This document shows, one piece after another, positions 22,930-29,709 of a stretch of 44,290 nt of DNA. The stretch spans positions 1 through 44,290 of the forward strand of contig NZ_JANGCE010000030.1 in assembly GCF_024462775.1 (NCBI RefSeq), written 5' to 3'. Below the pieces are notes generated by a model, which saw only the letters and a list, made by a program, of their open reading frames with translations, ran no database searches and was not told the origin of the DNA. This DNA is from Butyricicoccus faecihominis. GTDB taxonomy: Bacteria; Bacillota; Clostridia; Oscillospirales; Butyricicoccaceae. Numbering within the stretch: the first letter of the stretch is position 1; each line of letters starts with the position of its first letter. Both the position numbers and the translations under genes were made by a program.

Positions 22930-24588
22930 ATGTTGGAAAACGTAAACAACTTTTTGACTGAGATCATCGACGAGGATCTCGCGGCGGGCCTTGCCGAAAG
23001 GATACACACCCGCTTCCCGCCGGAGCCGAACGGCTATCTGCACATCGGCTCGGCCAAGGCGATTTTTATCAACTGGTCGATCGCCAAGAAGTACGGCGGC
23101 CTGTTCAACCTGCGTTACGACGATACCAACCCGGTCAAAGAGGATACGGAGTACGTCGATTCGATCTGGGAGGATATCAAGTGGCTGACCGGCGAAGAGC
23201 CGAACGGCGGCGTTTACTACGGTTCGGACTATTTCGAGACTTGCTATGAATGCGCCGTGCAGCTCATCCGCGACGGGAAGGCCTTTGTGTGCGACCTGAC
23301 GCAGGAGGAAATGCGCGCCTACCGCGGCTCGCTTAAAGCGCCGGGGAAAGAAAGCCCCTACCGTGACCGTTCGGTCGAAGAAAACCTGCGCCTTTTTGAA
23401 GAGATGCGCGCGGGCAAGTATCCGGACGGTTCTAAAACGCTGCGCGCCAAGATCGACATGGCGAGCCGCAACATGAACCTGCGCGACCCCGCGATCTACC
23501 GTATCGTACGGGCGCATCACCACCGGCAGGGGGATGCGTGGTGCATTTATCCGCTGTACGATTTCGCGCACCCGATCCAAGACGCGATCGAGGGCATCAC
23601 GCATTCGATGTGTTCGATCGAGTTTGAAAACCACCGGCCGCTGTATGAGTGGGTCGTGGACAACTGTCCGTTGCCGCACCACCCCAAGCAGCGCGAATTT
23701 GCCCGCCTGAATGTGACCAATACGGTCATGAGCAAGCGCTACCTGCGCGAGCTGGTAGAGACCGGCCGCGTCGAGGGCTGGGACGATCCGCGCATGCCCA
23801 CTCTTTCCGCGCTGCGCCGCCGTGGCTATACGCCCTCCGCGATTTTGGACTTTGTGCAGCGCGCGGGCATCGCCAAGGCGAATAGTCTGGTCGATATCAA
23901 GCTGCTGGAACACTGTATCCGCGAGGAGCTGAACAAGACCGCGCTGCGCCGCATGGCCGTGCTGGAGCCGATCAAGCTGACAATTACCAACTATCCGGAG
24001 GACAAGCAGGAGTCGTTCGAGATCGCGAACAATCCACAGGATGAAGCCACCGGCACCCGCATGGTGCCGTTCACGCGCGAGCTTTATATTGAAAAAAGCG
24101 ACTTTGCCGAGGTGCCGCCTCCGAAGTTCCAGCGCCTCAAGCCGGACGGCGAGGTCCGCCTGATGGGCGCGTATATCGTGAAGTGCAACGAGATCGTTAA
24201 GGATGAGAACGGCGAGGTCGTTGAGCTGCGCTGCACGGCCGATCTGGAAACCGGCAACGGCATGCCGGCGGATGGCCGCAAGGTGCGCGGCACGATCCAT
24301 TGGGTATCCGCGCCGACCGCGATCGACGCGGAGGTCTATCTGTATGAAAACCTCTTCACGCTGGAAAACACGGCGGACGTACCGGAAGGCACCAATTACC
24401 TCGATTTCCTTAACCCGGATTCGCTGAAAAAGCTGTCCGGCTGCAAGCTGGAGCCGTCTGTTGCCGAAGTGGAAACGGGCGCGCACATGCAGTTTGTCCG
24501 TATGGGCTATTTCGTAAAAGATCGTGAACCCGGCCGCTTCAACCGTGTCGTCACGCTTAAGGATAGCTTTGCGAAAACATTAAAATAA
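22930..24588 (+). CDS. glnS: Glutaminyl-tRNA synthetase
   Basis: 552 residues, the standard GlnRS length. Signatures: RFPPEPNGYLHIG (28-40), NLRYDDTNPVKEDTEYVDSI, the HHHRQGDAWCIYPLYDFAHPIQDAIEGITHSMCSIEFE block and VMSKR (266-270). The two-barrel anticodon-binding half is complete. It charges tRNA-Gln directly, which many Firmicutes do by GatCAB transamidation instead. ATG 22930 has only a weak AAAAGAG site because the heptad repeat ends directly before it, so expression may depend on read-through from gltX. It is followed by a perfect terminator. Confidence 0.96.
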   Translation: MLENVNNFLTEIIDEDLAAGLAERIHTRFPPEPNGYLHIGSAKAIFINWSIAKKYGGLFNLRYDDTNPVKEDTEYVDSIWEDIKWLTGEEPNGGVYYGSDYFETCYECAVQLIRDGKAFVCDLTQEEMRAYRGSLKAPGKESPYRDRSVEENLRLFEEMRAGKYPDGSKTLRAKIDMASRNMNLRDPAIYRIVRAHHHRQGDAWCIYPLYDFAHPIQDAIEGITHSMCSIEFENHRPLYEWVVDNCPLPHHPKQREFARLNVTNTVMSKRYLRELVETGRVEGWDDPRMPTLSALRRRGYTPSAILDFVQRAGIAKANSLVDIKLLEHCIREELNKTALRRMAVLEPIKLTITNYPEDKQESFEIANNPQDEATGTRMVPFTRELYIEKSDFAEVPPPKFQRLKPDGEVRLMGAYIVKCNEIVKDENGEVVELRCTADLETGNGMPADGRKVRGTIHWVSAPTAIDAEVYLYENLFTLENTADVPEGTNYLDFLNPDSLKKLSGCKLEPSVAEVETGAHMQFVRMGYFVKDREPGRFNRVVTLKDSFAKTLK

Positions 24589-24594
24589 TGCATA

Positions 24595-24628
24595 AAAAGC
24601 GCCTTGCAGTTTTCTGCAAGGCGCTTTT
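24595..24628 (+). terminator. glnS terminator (first copy)
   Basis: AAAAGCGCCTTGCAG (24595-24609) pairs perfectly with its complement at 24614-24628 around a TTTT loop. The multi-hairpin repeat begins directly at its 3' edge. Confidence 0.93.
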
Positions 24629-24840
24629 AGGCTGTCAAAAACGGGTTTTTGACAGCCTTCGATCGAAACAAAGCCCCATTTCGATCGAGTATTCCGGCTT
24701 CTGCGCGCGCCTTACAGGCACACTGGAAGTCGGTTTGTATAAAAACTCACGCACATGTCGCGAGTTTTTATGGCTTTGCCGCAAGTGGCAAAAGCCTATT
24801 TTATGCACGCTGCGGCGTGAGGACTGTTTTAACAGGCTAA
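24629..24840. repeat. Multi-hairpin intergenic repeat, second full copy
   Basis: It matches 16112-16327 along its whole length. Helices: 24630-24641/24646-24657; the TCGATCGAAA/TTTCGATCGA arms near 24659-24688; CCGGCTTC/GAAGTCGG; 24740-24748/24762-24770; the GCCGC-AA-GTGGC hairpin near 24777-24790; 24806-24810/24815-24819. Against the other copy, stem 1 changes A-T to G-C, the AT-rich stem changes its closing pairs together, and the last stem changes G-C to A-T (CACGC/GCGTG). It lies between the convergent glnS and antiporter genes. Confidence 0.9.
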
Positions 24841-24875
24841 GGCGTCTCTTGCAGTATTCCGCAAGGCACTTTGGG
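24838..24875. terminator. Diverged second copy of the glnS terminator
   Basis: The sequence from about 24840 to 24872 repeats the glnS terminator with changes: CTTGCAGTATTCCGCAAGGC against CTTGCAGTTTTCTGCAAGGC. The stem is weaker and the T run is lost. It abuts the stop of the minus-strand antiporter gene, so it may serve that gene poorly. Confidence 0.6.
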
Positions 24876-24879
24876 TATT

Positions 24880-26142
24880 TTAGGGAGTTTCTTCGTCGTC
24901 TGTTTCGTCCGGCGAATGGGGGGGCGGGTTTTTCAGATGCTCCTTGGGGATCGCGCCGGAGAGGGTGAGCGCCAGCTTGGCGCAGGCCGGGCCGATCAGT
25001 TCGTATAGCACGGACGAGGCTAGAATGATCGTCAGCAGCATGTTGCCGACGGCGGGCGGCAGCAGCCGCTGGCCAAGGAACGCAAGGCCGATCGCAACAC
25101 CCGCCTGCGGGATCAGGGCAAGGCCGAGGTATTTGCGGATCTCCGGCGGGGCGTGCGTTGCTCGCGCGCCCAGATAAGCGCCGCCGTATTTGCCCAGAAT
25201 ACGGATGAAGAAATAGGAAACGCCGATGATGCCCACCGTGCCAAGCAGGCGAATGTCCAGATTCATACCGGACACGATGAAGAAAATACTCATCACGGGC
25301 GGCGTGAAGCCGTTTAGTTGGTGGAACAGCGCCTTGTCGCGCGTCAGGTTGATGTAGGATGCGCCAAACACCATGCAGGAGAGCAGGGGAGAGATATCGA
25401 CCAGCGCGCACAGGCCGGAAAGACCGAGCAGCATGGCCACCACCAAAATGAGCCGGTTGTCGCGCGAGCGGGTCGTCGGGCGAAGCAGCCGCGCGAGCAG
25501 CCAGCCGCAAACAAAACCGAGGCAGATGGCGAGCAGGTTGTAAACAATGGGTAAAACAATATCGAGTACCGCCGTTACGCCGGTATCGTGGCTGTTGACA
25601 AGCGCGGAAGCAACGCTAAAGGCCAGTAGGCAAACAACATCGTCCAGCGCGGCCACTTGCAGCAACGTATCGACAAATTCGCCCTTCGCGTGGTATTGGT
25701 TGATGGTCATCATCGTGCTGGCGGGCGCGGTGGCGGTCGCGATCGCGCCGAGCAGCAGGGAAAAAGCGCTGGGCAGGCCGAAAATGAAGTACATTGCCAA
25801 CGAAATGAGCACGCCTGCCAGCAACGATTCCATCACAGTAATGACGATAACGCCCCAGCCGGTCTTTTTCAGCGTTTTCTTACGGAAAAACTTGCCCACG
25901 CCAAATGCGATAAAGGCCAAAGCAATATCGCTGACAAAGCCCATACGGTCGACGATTTGATGGGGCACGAGGCCGAGCGCATGTGGGCCGATGATCATAC
26001 CGGCCAGAATAAAGCCGCTTACATTGGGCAGATGCAGCCGCTTGGTCAGGCGTGTGAGAAGAAAGCCTGAAAAAAGGATCAGGCTGAGTGCGATCAGGAC
26101 AGAAGTATTTTCTGTCAAAGGTTCATAAAGTGCAGATAACAT
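24880..26142 (-). CDS. CPA2-family (KefB-like) cation:proton antiporter
   Basis: 420 residues with about 12 membrane helices. Family signs are LPNVSGFILAGMIIGPHALGLVP near the N-terminus, a long conserved block around ALDDVVCLLAFSVASAL (discontinuous-helix aspartates DD) and CGWLLARLLRP. There is no C-terminal RCK/TrkA-N domain; the chain ends in a short hydrophilic tail (PPHSPDETDDEETP). It probably exchanges Na+ or K+ for H+ in the plasma membrane. Start at ATG 26142 with AGGAGG eight bases upstream; an in-frame GTG three codons earlier abuts that site. Confidence 0.88.
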   Translation of the reverse strand: MLSALYEPLTENTSVLIALSLILFSGFLLTRLTKRLHLPNVSGFILAGMIIGPHALGLVPHQIVDRMGFVSDIALAFIAFGVGKFFRKKTLKKTGWGVIVITVMESLLAGVLISLAMYFIFGLPSAFSLLLGAIATATAPASTMMTINQYHAKGEFVDTLLQVAALDDVVCLLAFSVASALVNSHDTGVTAVLDIVLPIVYNLLAICLGFVCGWLLARLLRPTTRSRDNRLILVVAMLLGLSGLCALVDISPLLSCMVFGASYINLTRDKALFHQLNGFTPPVMSIFFIVSGMNLDIRLLGTVGIIGVSYFFIRILGKYGGAYLGARATHAPPEIRKYLGLALIPQAGVAIGLAFLGQRLLPPAVGNMLLTIILASSVLYELIGPACAKLALTLSGAIPKEHLKNPPPHSPDETDDEETP

Positions 26143-26180
26143 GCCGCTCACCTCCTATTGAATATTAAAATATTACTATC

Positions 26181-26209
26181 ATGATATACTGTTCTGTGGT
26201 TAAAAGCAA
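26181..26209 (-). promoter_or_regulatory. Antiporter promoter
   Basis: Minus strand TTGCTT (26209-26204), 17-bp spacer, TATCAT (26186-26181). Confidence 0.5.
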
Positions 26210-26241
26210 ATAAATCGTGAAAAAAACAACAAACACGCAGG

Positions 26242-26280
26242 AAAAACCGGCCGATTATCCAAAAATAACGGCCGGTTTTT
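26242..26280 (-). terminator. rarA terminator
   Basis: AAAAACCGGCCG (26242-26253) pairs with CGGCCGGTTTTT (26269-26280). The T run exists on both strands; on the minus strand it lies 10 bp after the rarA stop. Confidence 0.9.
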
Positions 26281-26290
26281 GATAAATATG

Positions 26291-27613
26291 CTATTTATCG
26301 CGGTGCGCTTTTTTCCATGCTTTAATCTGTTCCAAACGCTGTTTGTACTTGGCTTCGGAGCCCTGATCGGTGGGGCGGTAGTAGGTGCGGCCCTCCAGCG
26401 AATCGGGCAGGCACTGCATGTTGGTCAGCTTTTCCTCGGTATCGTGCGCGTATTGGTAGCCCGCGCCGTAGTGCAGTTCCTTCATCAGCCTCGTGGGCGC
26501 GTTGCGGATGACAAGGGGGACCGGCTCGGCAAGCTGTTGCAGCGCATCTTTCTTCGCGCTTTCGTAAGCCATATAGAGGGCGTTCGACTTAGGCGCGAGC
26601 GATAAATACGTGACCGCGTGCGCTAAATGCACGGTGCATTCCGGCATGCCGATGAAGTGGCACGCCTGATAGGCGGCAACGGCGACTTCCAACCCGCGCG
26701 AATCGGCCATGCCGACATCCTCGCTTGCAAAGCGGACAACGCGGCGGGCGACGTACAGCGGGTCTTCTCCGGCTTCCAGCATGCGGGCAAGCCAGTAAAC
26801 GGCGGCGTCCGGATCGGAGTTGCGCATGGACTTATGCAGCGCGGAGATGATGTTATAGTGCTCCTCACCGTTTTTATCATATAAAAGCGATTTTTTGGAA
26901 ATGCACTGTTCCAGCGTTTCTGGGCGCACAGTGACCACGCCGCCCTCCGTATCGCCGTTTAAAACGACCATTTCAAGGGTGGAGAGCGCGGTGCGCGCGT
27001 CACCGTTCGCGAAGGCGGCGATCATACCGAGCATGTCGTCCTCCATGTGGATCTGCTGGCCGCCAAAGCCGCGCTTGCTCGTCAGCGCGCGACGAAGCAG
27101 ACCGGTCAGCTCGTCCGCGGAGAGCGATTGCAGCACAAACACCTTACAGCGGGATAATAGCGCGCCGTTTACCTCGAACGAAGGGTTTTCAGTCGTCGCG
27201 CCGATCAGGATGATGCTGCCCTTTTCCACAAAGGGGAGGAAGGCGTCCTGCTGGGCTTTATTGAAACGGTGTATCTCGTCGACAAATACAATGGTCCGCT
27301 CGCCAAAACGGCGGTTGTCCTCCGCGCTCTTCATGACCTCGCGTATCTCCTTGATGCCGCTGGTGACGGCGGAAAAATCGATAAAAGAGGACTTGGTGCG
27401 GTTTGCGATAATGCGGGCGAGCGTCGTTTTACCAACGCCGGGCGGGCCCCAGAAGATCATGGAGGATACCTGATCGTTTTCGATCAGCCGTCGCAGAACC
27501 TTGCCTTCGCCAAGCAAATGCGTTTGGCCAAAAAAATCGTCCAGCGTTTGCGGGCGCAGCCGGTCGGCCAAGGGCCTTGTCGCATCGCCGCCGAACAGGG
27601 TCTGCTGTTCCAT
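26291..27613 (-). CDS. rarA: Replication-associated recombination protein A (RarA/MgsA AAA+ ATPase)
   Basis: 440 residues. AAA+ motifs: Walker A GPPGVGKT (56-63), Walker B VFVDEIHR (109-116), sensor 1 GATTENPS (138-145). The C-terminal half is the RarA tetramerisation region (KSMRNSDPDAAVYWLARMLEAGEDPLYVARRV). RarA acts at stalled replication forks, unwinding ends and interacting with SSB. ATG 27613 has GGTGGTGAAAGG upstream. The promoter spacer carries a near-consensus LexA box, suggesting induction by DNA damage. Confidence 0.95.
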   Translation of the reverse strand: MEQQTLFGGDATRPLADRLRPQTLDDFFGQTHLLGEGKVLRRLIENDQVSSMIFWGPPGVGKTTLARIIANRTKSSFIDFSAVTSGIKEIREVMKSAEDNRRFGERTIVFVDEIHRFNKAQQDAFLPFVEKGSIILIGATTENPSFEVNGALLSRCKVFVLQSLSADELTGLLRRALTSKRGFGGQQIHMEDDMLGMIAAFANGDARTALSTLEMVVLNGDTEGGVVTVRPETLEQCISKKSLLYDKNGEEHYNIISALHKSMRNSDPDAAVYWLARMLEAGEDPLYVARRVVRFASEDVGMADSRGLEVAVAAYQACHFIGMPECTVHLAHAVTYLSLAPKSNALYMAYESAKKDALQQLAEPVPLVIRNAPTRLMKELHYGAGYQYAHDTEEKLTNMQCLPDSLEGRTYYRPTDQGSEAKYKQRLEQIKAWKKAHRDK

Positions 27614-27642
27614 CCTTTCACCACCATTTCTGTTTTATCTGT

Positions 27643-27671
27643 ATTATAACACCGAACAAATGTTCTGGCAA
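27643..27671 (-). promoter_or_regulatory. rarA promoter with an SOS (LexA) box in the spacer
   Basis: Minus strand TTGCCA (27671-27666), 17-bp spacer, TATAAT (27648-27643). The spacer is almost filled by CGAACAAATGTTCT (27653-27666), which fits the Firmicutes LexA consensus CGAACRNRYGTTYC at 13 of 14 positions. LexA bound there would block polymerase. Confidence 0.75.
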
Positions 27672-27682
27672 GATGGATAAAG

Positions 27683-27723
27683 AAAAATCCCCTTTCTCGT
27701 TGCCGTCAGGCTGAGAAAGGGGA
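27683..27723 (-). terminator. Terminator of the first anti-sigma gene
   Basis: Minus strand TCCCCTTTCTC (27723-27713) pairs with GAGAAAGGGGA (27698-27688), followed by TTTTTCTTT. Confidence 0.9.
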
Positions 27724-27730
27724 ACTGCTG

Positions 27731-29047
27731 CTATTGCAGCGGCACGGTCACGCCGTCAAAGTTCATGGATACGATTTCGGCTGGGTCGATCGGCTGATCG
27801 AAGGTCCATTGGTCGTAGGCCTTATCCTCGGTATGCAGACCACCGATGGAGTTGTTGCTCAGGATTAGCTTGGTGCCGTCTCGGAGCATAGCGTAGGTGG
27901 GACGACCGCCAAGCACCGTGGCCTTGCTCTCGGAAATAGCGCGAACAGACAACTGGGACACCTTGATTTCTTGAACAAGTGCGCCGCCTACCTGAACGGC
28001 TGTGGAATAGGAAATGGATTCAACCGGCTGAATGGTAATGTCGGCCGACCAGTCTCCCCTTACCGGATCGCAAAGGCTGTATTTTCCTTTTAGGCCGTCG
28101 AAGGTCGCGTAGGGAAGTTCATCGGGCGATATCTCAAACATATTGTCGCAATACCACGTACCGTTATAAAAGAAACAAATTGTTTGACTATTGGCTAACC
28201 GTTCCTCACGGAAGGGAGCCTGCATAAAGGAAGTCAGATGGCTGCCTTCATGGTTCGCATCACCGATAAAGGCCGTTTGAATATGCAATTTACCATCTGT
28301 ACCAAAACCGACCGAGGATAACCGCGCGTATTCGGTATCGAGCGCAAGCGGCGTTTGTTCAGGAACCAACACAAAATCGGGATCGATATCGAACAGACCC
28401 GAGATTTCAGGACGGCCGACCATCGTTTGCAGGCTGGTTTTTTGTAGCAGCTCGTGTGGAAAAGCTAGATCCGTTTGCTCAATATATTCGCGTGGATGAA
28501 AGCTGTGCAAGCGGATCGTTGCAGGGGTGTCCTCCGCCAATTCATTGCCTGTTTCGGACAGCTCAATTAATGCGGTATGAGTTTGCTCGTCATAAGAAAT
28601 TATTTGATTGCCGATAACTTTTGCGCCTACGTTTGGGAGATCCTCAATGCTGCCTCCTACGGTCATATCGCCGCTCAACCGGTCGCCGGTCTTATCCTGC
28701 ACTTCGCAGTAAACCTTGATCATGCCACTGTCCGACAGGGCGGAAACGGGGCGCACCTCGATACCGTCGTCCTCAACGGCAACGCCGCTGATCGGCTGGC
28801 TTTGCTCGGTGAAGCTGCCAAGCGCTTTGGCAAGCGCCTCTCTCAGTGCGGGGCTGACGGCGGCAAAGGCCGAAACCGTTAAAACGATCGTCAAAGCCGC
28901 GGCCAGTACGATCTTGCCAGCAGTCCAGCGCATGGACGGGCGGCGTCTCTTTACGCCCTGTCGCAGGATATCGGCGCGGCGCGCGGGTGAAAGCGTTAAG
29001 TTTTCGAGCGTCATGTCAAGCTCCTTCCTCATATTACGTTCATGCAT
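27731..29047 (-). CDS. Membrane anti-sigma factor (DUF4179-type), copy 1
   Basis: 438 residues. A short basic cytoplasmic part (1-42) contains ENLTLSPARRADILRQGVKRRRP; one membrane helix lies at about 44-64; the rest is extracellular (about 370 residues). The C-terminal module ends EIVSMNFDGVTVPLQ, the typical end of DUF4179/DUF5643-like proteins. These sit behind ECF sigma genes and are thought to hold the sigma factor at the membrane until an outside signal arrives. The start ATG 29047 overlaps the sigma stop by 8 bp, as in the second copy; a later ATG behind AAGGAG (MTLEN) is an alternative. It is paralogous to 29710-31017 with an almost identical last 25 residues. Confidence 0.8.
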   Translation of the reverse strand: MHERNMRKELDMTLENLTLSPARRADILRQGVKRRRPSMRWTAGKIVLAAALTIVLTVSAFAAVSPALREALAKALGSFTEQSQPISGVAVEDDGIEVRPVSALSDSGMIKVYCEVQDKTGDRLSGDMTVGGSIEDLPNVGAKVIGNQIISYDEQTHTALIELSETGNELAEDTPATIRLHSFHPREYIEQTDLAFPHELLQKTSLQTMVGRPEISGLFDIDPDFVLVPEQTPLALDTEYARLSSVGFGTDGKLHIQTAFIGDANHEGSHLTSFMQAPFREERLANSQTICFFYNGTWYCDNMFEISPDELPYATFDGLKGKYSLCDPVRGDWSADITIQPVESISYSTAVQVGGALVQEIKVSQLSVRAISESKATVLGGRPTYAMLRDGTKLILSNNSIGGLHTEDKAYDQWTFDQPIDPAEIVSMNFDGVTVPLQ

Positions 29048-29564
29048 CGTAATACCATCCTTTCAAGCTCTCGCGCAGCTTTGCACGCGCGCGGGACAGT
29101 CGGGCGGTGACGGTGGGCACGGATATGTTCAGCGCCTCGGCGATCTCGCGCACTTTCAGCTCCTGATAGTAATACAAGAGGATGACCTCACGGTAGGGCC
29201 GTGAAAGAGCCATAATGGCGCGGGGCAGCGTATCGTCTACCTGCGGACGGTCTGGCGGCGCGAGCAGCGCGTCGAGCTCCTCCGCCGGGGCGCGCCGGCG
29301 TTTCCAAGGCGAACGCAGATAGCTTTTGCACACGTTCACCGCAATCCGCGTGATCCATGTCGTTTCGCTGCTTTCGCCGCGAAAGCGTCCGGCGGCTTGC
29401 CACGCGCGCAGAAGGGTCTCCTGAACAGCGTCCTCCGCTAAGTGCGCGTCCCGCAGATACAGCGCGCATAAGCGCAGCAGGCGGTCGCCCCAATCATCCA
29501 TAAGGCGCACAAGGCCTGCTTCGTTTTCCAAATACGAAACGGGTACATGCTCGGTCTGCTCCAC
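29040..29564 (-). CDS. ECF-type RNA polymerase sigma factor, copy 1
   Basis: 174 residues. Sigma region 2 spans about 24-90 (DRLLRLCALYLRDAHLAEDAVQETLLRAW ... TWITRIAVN); after a linker (APAEELDALL) region 4 spans about 113-165 (LSRPYREVILLYYYQELKVREIAEALNISVPTVTARLSRARAKLRESL). It directs polymerase to ECF promoters. The start is a GTG at 29564 with AGAGGAAGTG upstream. It overlaps its anti-sigma gene by 8 bp. A promoter of ECF type lies at 29590-29618, so it probably drives its own operon. Confidence 0.9.
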   Translation of the reverse strand: MEQTEHVPVSYLENEAGLVRLMDDWGDRLLRLCALYLRDAHLAEDAVQETLLRAWQAAGRFRGESSETTWITRIAVNVCKSYLRSPWKRRRAPAEELDALLAPPDRPQVDDTLPRAIMALSRPYREVILLYYYQELKVREIAEALNISVPTVTARLSRARAKLRESLKGWYYDA

Positions 29565-29589
29565 GGCGAAATCACTTCCTCTCTATGGT

Positions 29590-29618
29590 TTGACGCAATG
29601 AAACGGCAAAATGCTGCA
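29590..29618 (-). promoter_or_regulatory. ECF-type autoregulatory promoter of sigma copy 1
   Basis: Minus strand TGCAGC (29618-29613), 17-bp spacer, CGTCAA (29595-29590), preceded by eight T. The same arrangement, TGCGGC-N17-CGTCAA, precedes sigma copy 2. CGTC is a common ECF -10 core. It leaves a leader of about 20 bases before the GTG start. Confidence 0.65.
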
Positions 29619-29651
29619 AAAAAAATTTGAGCCCGCAAAACAGGCTCAAAC
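29618..29651 (-). terminator. Terminator between anti-sigma copy 2 and sigma copy 1
   Basis: Minus strand GTTTGAGCC (29651-29643) pairs with GGGCTCAAA (29635-29627 region), followed by eight T that touch the ECF -35. Confidence 0.85.
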
Positions 29652-29667
29652 TTTTCTAATTTGGTTC

Positions 29668-29696
29668 ATTATAACACGGTATGGACGCTAAAACAA
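29668..29696 (-). promoter_or_regulatory. Possible sigma-A promoter upstream of the terminator
   Basis: Minus strand TTGTTT (29696-29691), 17-bp spacer, TATAAT (29673-29668). Transcripts would run straight into the terminator at 29618-29651 before sigma copy 1, so it would give a short RNA or an attenuated basal supply. It may be a chance match. Confidence 0.35.
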
Positions 29697-29709
29697 GCGG
29701 AATGGAAAA

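Noticed and set aside
22918-24486. 522-codon open frame opposite glnS
   Set aside because: Antisense to an unmistakable glnS; composition typical of a mirrored reading frame.
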